Shown here one piece after another: positions 58,934 to 64,000 of a stretch of DNA of 64,000 bases. Positions within the stretch are counted from its first letter, which is position 1. Every line of letters begins with the position of its first letter. The translations under genes were made by a program, and so were the position numbers. Source of the stretch: Gammaproteobacteria bacterium (GTDB lineage: Bacteria; Pseudomonadota; Gammaproteobacteria; Burkholderiales; Nitrosomonadaceae); contig JAUIIB010000013.1 of assembly GCA_030431985.1 (NCBI GenBank), positions 1 through 64,000 of the forward strand, written 5' to 3'. Under the pieces are notes generated by a model, which made no database searches, was not told the DNA's origin, and saw only the letters and a list, made by a program, of their open reading frames with translations.

Positions 58934-59358
58934 CGATTTTAAAAAAATTTTTTCTCTTAATTACACTATTGTTGTCGGCATGTATGCACGTATTTCATTC
59001 GGAATCCGTGTATGAAAGTCTGGGTGGCCGTCACAAAATAGCAGAAATTGTTGATAAGTTTATCGTGGAAATCGAAAGTGACCCAGTAATTTTTGAATAT
59101 TTCAAGGATTCGGATGTTGAAAGATTCCGCTCAAAATTGACTGAGCATATTTGCTTTCATACTGGCGGCCCTTGTGAATACACAGGTGACACTATGGAAA
59201 GGGTGCATGATGGAATGAATATGACCGAGGCTGATTTCAATCGTGGCGTCGACTTACTTATTAACGCCATGTATTCAGCCAACATACCCCATCGAATACA
59301 AAATAAAGTACTGGCGATTTTCGTACCTATGCGGCAACAAATGATTTACCGCCCCTAA
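58927..59358 (+). CDS. Lipoprotein group 1 truncated hemoglobin
   Basis: A 143-residue protein. The N-terminus has a basic segment and a hydrophobic stretch ending in the lipobox LLSAC, so a lipid-anchored periplasmic globin is predicted. The globin part (VYESLGGRHKIAEIVD; FHTGGPCEYTG; MERVHDGMNMTEADF) has the proximal His in RVHDGM. The ATG at 58927 lies inside the end of the DUF3034 gene and fits the lipobox; an upstream frame to 58855 is not used. It probably binds O2 or NO. Confidence 0.85.
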   Translation: MVTILKKFFLLITLLLSACMHVFHSESVYESLGGRHKIAEIVDKFIVEIESDPVIFEYFKDSDVERFRSKLTEHICFHTGGPCEYTGDTMERVHDGMNMTEADFNRGVDLLINAMYSANIPHRIQNKVLAIFVPMRQQMIYRP

Positions 59359-59385
59359 CAACCACAATCAACAAATCAGCTCAGT

Positions 59386-60300
59386 GTGAAAATCTCAATC
59401 ATCGGAACCGGGCATGTTGGTTCCACCATTGCATATATCACAGTCCTCAAGGGATTATGTAGCCATCTTGTTTTGGCAGGACGTAATACCGCCAGAATAG
59501 AAGGACATGTTCTGGATTTACAGCATGCATTATCCTTTTGTGAACGACCGATAACTATTGAAAGTAGCACCATTGAACAAGTAAAAGACAGCGATCTTCT
59601 TGTGATTACGGTATCTGACACTGGCAGGAAAAAAATTGCCAATAGGATGGATTTAGGCCCGGAAAATGTCAGATTATTTAAAAAAATTATCCCCGTGTTG
59701 ACCCAAAACAACCCTTCAGCAATCATCATTATTATTTCCAATCCCGTCGATATCCTAACTTATTTAACAGCCCAGATTGCGGGTATACCATTTACAAGAG
59801 TTATGGGAATCGGTACGCTCGTTGACTCGGCCCGTTTCAGAGTGCTGCTTTCAAATGAAGAAAAAATTCACCCGGATGATTTACGCACATACATTCTAGG
59901 CGAACATGGACCAAATCAGTTTCCGGTTTTCAGCAATGCATTTGCTGGCAGCGAACGGATCGCCGATAATCCAGTTCATCGCAACATTTTTGAAGAAGTA
60001 AACAAAGCTGGTCTAGACGTATATCATCTGAAAGGTTACACCAATTACGCAATCGCAACTGCAGCTTGTGAGGTACTTAAAGCAATCGTCTTTAATGATC
60101 ACCGGACAATGCCTTTAAGTACATATTTTAGAGCGTGGCAGGGAATCGAAGATAATTGCTTCAGTATTCCTGTTGTAGTCGGACGCGCCGGTATTCTAAG
60201 GTATCTTAATCCCAAGTTTAATCAAATTGAAAAAAACGCCTTGAAAGAAACAGCCGCGCTAATGAAACAAAACATAAACAAACTGATTTACAACAAGTAA
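59386..60300 (+). CDS. Lactate/malate dehydrogenase family, malate-type
   Basis: A 304-residue NAD-dependent dehydrogenase. The dinucleotide motif is GTGHVGST near the start. Catalytic Asp and Arg lie in GTLVDSARFR, and the catalytic His in GEHGPNQFP. The specificity position before the mobile loop aligns an Arg (TGRKKIANR) where LDHs have Gln, favouring oxaloacetate/malate. It starts with GTG at 59386, 27 bases after the globin stop. Confidence 0.82.
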   Translation: MKISIIGTGHVGSTIAYITVLKGLCSHLVLAGRNTARIEGHVLDLQHALSFCERPITIESSTIEQVKDSDLLVITVSDTGRKKIANRMDLGPENVRLFKKIIPVLTQNNPSAIIIIISNPVDILTYLTAQIAGIPFTRVMGIGTLVDSARFRVLLSNEEKIHPDDLRTYILGEHGPNQFPVFSNAFAGSERIADNPVHRNIFEEVNKAGLDVYHLKGYTNYAIATAACEVLKAIVFNDHRTMPLSTYFRAWQGIEDNCFSIPVVVGRAGILRYLNPKFNQIEKNALKETAALMKQNINKLIYNK

Positions 60301-60339
60301 TACAATCTACTGCCGATGAATTCGCCATCATAATCGGTA

Positions 60340-60373
60340 ATCCCGAGCAGGAGCCGACTCTGATGCTCGGGAT
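60340..60373. terminator. Hairpin between convergent genes
   Basis: A perfect 10-base inverted repeat ATCCCGAGCA / TGCTCGGGAT (60340-60349 and 60364-60373) with a 14-base loop lies between the convergent dehydrogenase and peroxiredoxin genes. It lacks a T tract on either strand, so a bidirectional, factor-assisted stop is only inferred. Confidence 0.5.
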
Positions 60374-60398
60374 CGTAAGTTTCGAATGGATGACAATG

Positions 60399-61058
60399 CT
60401 ATTGGGGCTGCTTTACTTTCCTCAGATAGGGCTTCACTGTTTCCCATCCGTCAGGATAAGTTTTTTCTGCCTCTTCATTACTAACTGCAGGAACAATAAT
60501 AACATCTTCGCCTTGACGCCAATTGACGGGCGTCGCAACTTTGTGTTTTGCGGTCAGTTGCATTGAATCGATAACACGCAGAATTTCGTTAAAGTTACGG
60601 CCTGTTGTCATTGGATATGTCAACATCAGCTTGATGTTTTTGTCGGGACCGATCACAAAAACCGAACGAACTGTTGCATTTGTCATCGCGGTACGACCTT
60701 CAGCAGAGCCTGCCTCATCGGCCGCAAACATATTGTAAAGTTTGGCAATGTGAAGATCCGTATCTGCAATAACCGGATATTCAACCTTAGAGCCACCCAC
60801 TTCCTCAACATCATCCAACCATTTATGATGATCGCTAAGTGGATCAATACTCAGTCCGATAATCTTAGTGTTGCGTTTATCAAATTCGGACTGAATACTC
60901 GCCATATATCCCAATTCGGTTGTACAAACAGGTGTAAAATCTTTCGGGTGGGAAAATAGCACTGCCCAGCCACCCCCAATCCACTCATGAAAATCAATTC
61001 TACCACGTGTAGTCTCAGCCTGAAAATTTGGTGCCTGATCATTAATACGTAACGCCAT
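60399..61058 (-). CDS. 1-Cys peroxiredoxin (Prx6 type)
   Basis: A 219-residue thiol peroxidase. The peroxidatic site is HPKDFTPVCTTE (Cys near residue 47). The Prx6-type C-terminal extension with a VVTPVNW-like segment (VATPVNWRQGEDV) is present; no resolving Cys of the 2-Cys class is evident. It reduces peroxides using an external thiol. AAAGGAG precedes the ATG. It stands alone. Confidence 0.92.
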   Translation of the reverse strand: MALRINDQAPNFQAETTRGRIDFHEWIGGGWAVLFSHPKDFTPVCTTELGYMASIQSEFDKRNTKIIGLSIDPLSDHHKWLDDVEEVGGSKVEYPVIADTDLHIAKLYNMFAADEAGSAEGRTAMTNATVRSVFVIGPDKNIKLMLTYPMTTGRNFNEILRVIDSMQLTAKHKVATPVNWRQGEDVIIVPAVSNEEAEKTYPDGWETVKPYLRKVKQPQ

Positions 61059-61180
61059 TTTTATCTCCTTTGTCCATTAATATAAAAACCGTAAAAAGAG
61101 CAATGATACGATAGTCTTTGTCATATCACCTAGAGCGTTTGCTAACAACCATCGTTGGACAAATCATCAAATGTATTGCC

Positions 61181-61212
61181 AAAAAAAAAACAGCGCTGCA
61201 AAAAGCGCTGTT
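61181..61212 (-). terminator. Rho-independent terminator of the small YjfB-like gene
   Basis: On the minus strand AACAGCGCT / AGCGCTGTT (61204-61212 with 61189-61197) has a six-base loop and is followed by ten T (complement of 61181-61190). It is about 54 bases after the stop of the 66-residue gene. Confidence 0.85.
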
Positions 61213-61265
61213 CAGACACCAATTTGTTCTAACGATTGAATTAGGAAATAGCAGTATTCAATCTT

Positions 61266-61466
61266 TCAAGCTGTCGTGTTAATATTTTTTCCAATATGAG
61301 GCGGCAGATTCTGCGTTGGTGCTACATCGGGCAGCGCCTCAATAAGTACCTTTGCATTGTCCGCACCTATATCAAGTGCTTTCTTAAAAACAGCAGTACC
61401 GGACGCTTGCTGGATGTAAGCGTCACTCATCGTTGTCGCCGTATTAGCAATATCGGTAATATCCAT
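61266..61466 (-). CDS. YjfB-like putative motility protein
   Basis: A 66-residue soluble protein starting MDITDIANTATTM with an alanine/aspartate-rich helical middle and a Pro-rich tail, resembling the small YjfB (putative motility protein) family. GAGAGG precedes the ATG at good spacing, and a strong terminator follows, so a monocistronic transcript is likely. Function is unknown; no motility genes are adjacent. Confidence 0.75.
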   Translation of the reverse strand: MDITDIANTATTMSDAYIQQASGTAVFKKALDIGADNAKVLIEALPDVAPTQNLPPHIGKNINTTA

Positions 61467-61588
61467 ACAGACCTCTCTATTTAGGTATATTTATGAATCA
61501 TTTATCCTTTAACGGCAATTCAAGTAAACCATTTAGAAACAACGGACTCATTAGATATACGTATACTTGCTTCAAACAGCTTAATTTT

Positions 61589-62197
61589 TTAGAGTAATCT
61601 TCTAAAAAAAGGTGGTAAAAAGTTTCTCACACTGTCCCGCCAATTATGGCCGACTGTGATGGGTACTTGTAAATGATAATCCACATTATCAAGACCCTTT
61701 CCTTCAAGATAGACGAAATACTGTCCTTCCTCATCCAACTTGAATGAGTGCGTAATTACTCCTGACGAATAAGCTTGCGCAGGAATAGATAATACTTCAA
61801 TTTCTTCAGTACTTTTGTCATCAATCCAAACCAGTTTAAAAAGACGCAAAGAAAACGGCACATCGCGAGAGGCACGTGGATAAAGAAGGTCAATCGCAAT
61901 GTTGAACATACCAGGCTTCGGGATTTTACCGCATTGAACCGGCATATGAGCGGTTCTATGATCAGCCCCGGAAACTTTTTCATTATTGCCTGGAAGATAA
62001 TAGCTTGAATAGCCAATTATGAGTGTTTCTGTTTCGACAGTACAAGTATTGCCACGAAATCCTTTCGGGTAGCTTTCTGTAGTATCGCCTTGTGAATTAA
62101 CCCTTAAAAATGCGCCAAAAACCATAAAGGCCACAAAAGCTCCGACACCAATAATAAATTGAAATTTACGTGATAATAGATTCACACTTTTTGGCAT
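61589..62197 (-). CDS. Hypothetical membrane-anchored protein
   Basis: A 202-residue protein that I do not recognise. It has one N-terminal transmembrane helix (about residues 13-30) and a soluble, probably periplasmic, part rich in beta strands, with two Cys (NTCTVE and VQCGKI) that could form a disulfide. The ATG at 62197 is preceded by AAGG; a GTG two codons upstream is an alternative. No operon partner is evident. Confidence 0.7.
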   Translation of the reverse strand: MPKSVNLLSRKFQFIIGVGAFVAFMVFGAFLRVNSQGDTTESYPKGFRGNTCTVETETLIIGYSSYYLPGNNEKVSGADHRTAHMPVQCGKIPKPGMFNIAIDLLYPRASRDVPFSLRLFKLVWIDDKSTEEIEVLSIPAQAYSSGVITHSFKLDEEGQYFVYLEGKGLDNVDYHLQVPITVGHNWRDSVRNFLPPFFRRLL

Positions 62198-62339
62198 ACC
62201 CACCTTTTGATTGAATCTTCGTGATAGATAATGTGCATTGTATATGAAGGCAGGCTCACAGAGTCGTTTTATTCAGTTTTTGTTCAGCTAAATCCCCCTA
62301 GAATAGGAACACAAAAAACAGACAGTTTTGAGGTATTAG

Positions 62340-62591
62340 ATGAAAACAAAAACAAAATATATTCTGCAACCCCATATGCTTGGAGTATATTTTCTTGTTT
62401 TGGCTACCGGCATATCAGTGTCCGTTGAAGCTGGCAGAGGTCATCATCGGCACCATGGGCATCATTACGGGCACCATCATCATTATGATGGATACGCACC
62501 AGTATATGCACCACCTCCTGTCTACGGTTATCCACCCAATGTTGCAATGGATATTAATACAAGATCAGGGCATTTCTTCTTGAGTTATTGA
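62340..62591 (+). CDS. Small exported His/Tyr/Pro-rich protein
   Basis: An 83-residue protein. A signal peptide (about residues 1-31) is followed by a run in which 13 of about 20 residues are His (GRGHHRHHGHH segment), then repeated Tyr-Pro motifs and a non-repetitive tail. GAGG precedes the ATG. Metal binding (Cu, Ni, Zn or heme) is inferred from composition. A strong terminator lies about 110 bases downstream. Confidence 0.7.
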   Translation: MKTKTKYILQPHMLGVYFLVLATGISVSVEAGRGHHRHHGHHYGHHHHYDGYAPVYAPPPVYGYPPNVAMDINTRSGHFFLSY

Positions 62592-62704
62592 TGCATCTAC
62601 TAATAAATTACTACCGATAAACAACAACTGAAAACGAATATTTTGCTTCACTTACACTTATTTTAGTTCTCCCACTAGTCTCTCCTCAATTGTAGAGATT
62701 TAAG

Positions 62705-62731
62705 ACGCCGTCTTTCGACGGCGTTTTTTTT
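62705..62731 (+). terminator. Rho-independent terminator after the His-rich gene
   Basis: Stem ACGCCGTC / GACGGCGT (62705-62712 and 62717-62724) with a TTTC loop is followed by eight T. It lies between the His-rich gene and the convergent ubiE. Confidence 0.9.
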
Positions 62732-62830
62732 GCAAGCCAGTGCTAATACAGCAATCAACTCTGAAATAATGTCCAAATACAACAACATAAAAAGCTGTTA
62801 TATCTAGATTTCCAATAGATCAAACATATC

Positions 62831-63565
62831 CTAAAATTTGTAGCCGCGATGCAGAGCCACAATACCTGCTGACAAATTAAAGTACTCCACACGTTCATAA
62901 CCCGCTTCTTCCATCATCTCCTTGAGCGTTTCCTGAGATGGATGTACACGAATTGATTCGGCCAGATAACGATAGCTTTCGGCATCGTCCGTAATTATTT
63001 TACCCATAGCAGGAAGTAACTTAAATGAATAAGTGTCATATATCGATTGCAACGGCTTCCACACTTTGGAAAACTCCAATACGATAACCGTACCGCCGGG
63101 TTTGATGACACGGAGCATTTCTTTAAGTGCGATATCTTTATGCGTCATATTTCGTAACCCAAATGCAACGCTGACACAATTGAAATAGTTATCAGGAAAC
63201 GGTAAAACTTCAGCATCACACTGCGCAACCGGTGGGGAATTTCCTTCATCTATCAATCGATCCCTTCCAATGGTCAACATAGAATTATTGATATCGGTTA
63301 ACCATACCTCTCCGGTTTTACCAACCCGCTTTAAAAAAAGTGTGCTCAAATCACCCGTACCACCGGCGATATCCAAAACCCTGTCACCTGATTTAACACC
63401 ACTGACATCGATTGCAAATCGCTTCCATAAGCGATGCAACCCAACAGACATCAGATCGTTCATCAGATTGTAGCGTTCGGCCACTGAGTGGAAAACGTCA
63501 GCGACCCTACCCGCTTTCTCATTCTCAGATATGGTGTTAAATCCGAAATGTGTGGTTTTAGTCAT
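62831..63565 (-). CDS. ubiE: Ubiquinone/menaquinone C-methyltransferase UbiE
   Basis: A 244-residue SAM-dependent methyltransferase of quinone biosynthesis. It begins [19 protein letters not shown] and contains [19 protein letters not shown], the SAM motif [10 protein letters not shown] and [10 protein letters not shown]. All are diagnostic for UbiE. It lies 54 bases downstream of the DUF971 gene on the same strand, a common betaproteobacterial pairing. Confidence 0.97.
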   Translation of the reverse strand: MTKTTHFGFNTISENEKAGRVADVFHSVAERYNLMNDLMSVGLHRLWKRFAIDVSGVKSGDRVLDIAGGTGDLSTLFLKRVGKTGEVWLTDINNSMLTIGRDRLIDEGNSPPVAQCDAEVLPFPDNYFNCVSVAFGLRNMTHKDIALKEMLRVIKPGGTVIVLEFSKVWKPLQSIYDTYSFKLLPAMGKIITDDAESYRYLAESIRVHPSQETLKEMMEEAGYERVEYFNLSAGIVALHRGYKF

Positions 63566-63619
63566 AATTTAAAACAATACTCATATATGAATTGGGTATA
63601 AAAAATACTTAAATGGAAT

Positions 63620-64000
63620 TTAGTCGTGCTGACATGTTTGATGAACTGAGGCGTTCGACTCACGACTCGCATTAACTTCTTCTAAACGCTGTAAATATTT
63701 CTGCCACATTTTATCCTGATTAAGTCCGTATTTATAGAGCAAATCCCATGAATACAAACCTGTATTATGTCCGTCACTAAAATACAATTGAATGGCATAA
63801 TGACCTACAGGCTCAATTTTCAGTATATTGACCATCTTTTTCCCCGTCTGCAAAACTGCTTGATCCGGACTATGCCCGCTGACCTCGGCAGAAGGAGAGT
63901 GAACACGCAAAAATTCACAGGTATACTGAAACGCTTTGCCGTCAGAGAATGTAATATCAAGTATTCTGGATTGTTTATGAAATTTTATTTCTGTAGGAAC
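63620..64000 (-). CDS. DUF971 protein (partial, 5' end outside the window)
   Basis: 127 codons are open to the right edge, so the N-terminal end is missing. The sequence contains ITFSDG, LRVHSPSAEVSGHSP, VNILKIEPVGHYA and FSDGHNTGLYSWD, which define the DUF971 (gamma-butyrobetaine-hydroxylase N-terminal-like) family. In betaproteobacteria it commonly precedes ubiE. Function is unknown. The apparent start at 63910 is not the true start because the frame and family similarity continue beyond it. Confidence 0.88.
   Translation of the reverse strand, partial: VPTEIKFHKQSRILDITFSDGKAFQYTCEFLRVHSPSAEVSGHSPDQAVLQTGKKMVNILKIEPVGHYAIQLYFSDGHNTGLYSWDLLYKYGLNQDKMWQKYLQRLEEVNASRESNASVHQTCQHD

Noticed and set aside
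1-64000. tRNA, rRNA or transposase genes
   Set aside because: None could be recognised in either strand of the gaps or as coding products.

Overview
The window reads as chromosome of a betaproteobacterium, most likely a Nitrosomonadales (Nitrosomonas-like) organism. This is inferred from gene order (sdhB-sdhE-gltA-sucA-odhB, ubiE next to a DUF971 gene, a cupredoxin/GGDEF-EAL/DUF3034/globin operon), moderate GC and protein sequence style. No lineage marker such as amo or hao lies in the window. I found no tRNA, rRNA, CRISPR array or intact insertion sequence.

Layout. 1-8,970: small DUF488 and retropepsin-like genes, a HerA-type ATPase (DUF853), a YheT hydrolase, the U32 tRNA-hydroxylation protein TrhP and DNA polymerase III alpha (dnaE). 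9,004-15,585 (minus): TCA-cycle operon sdhB-sdhE-gltA-sucA-odhB without sdhC, sdhD or sdhA alongside. 15,754-23,065: der, dsbC, a UbiH-type hydroxylase, lolC-lolD and an ABC exporter. 24,160-31,481 (minus): a seven-gene run encoding a PlcP-like phosphoesterase, a patatin, a glycosyltransferase, a diacylglycerol kinase, a CYTH-CHAD protein, a ParA ATPase and a SixA phosphatase. 31,858-34,338 (minus): a glycerophosphodiesterase and a secreted metallophosphoesterase. 34,591-42,101: SPW-like membrane protein, Crp/Fnr regulator, PIN-PhoH, 2OG oxygenase, M14 peptidase, alpha/beta hydrolase and an OlsF-type double acyltransferase. 42,322-44,694: a secreted phytase/esterase-like beta-propeller protein. 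44,731-54,534: a surface-carbohydrate transferase-like gene and a compact non-ribosomal peptide operon (asnB, two-module NRPS, PPTase). 55,079-60,300: cupredoxin, c-di-GMP phosphodiesterase, DUF3034, lipoprotein globin and a malate/lactate dehydrogenase. 60,399-64,000: 1-Cys peroxiredoxin, small proteins, ubiE and a partial DUF971 gene.

The main result is that 24-45 kb looks like a phosphate-starvation island. Four promoters carry a PhoB-box-like 7-4-7 element whose end lies exactly 10 nt before a -10 hexamer. They precede the glycosyltransferase/DAG kinase/CHAD/ParA/SixA genes, the GDPD/phosphoesterase pair, the OlsF-like gene and the phytase-like gene. Together these genes could swap phospholipids for glyco- and ornithine lipids, scavenge organic phosphate and manage polyphosphate. 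The ParA ATPase, translationally coupled to a polyphosphate-binding CHAD protein, suggests a polyphosphate-granule positioning system. The second notable system is the NRPS operon, whose terminal thioesterase has Cys instead of the usual nucleophilic Ser and lacks Asp at the canonical position.
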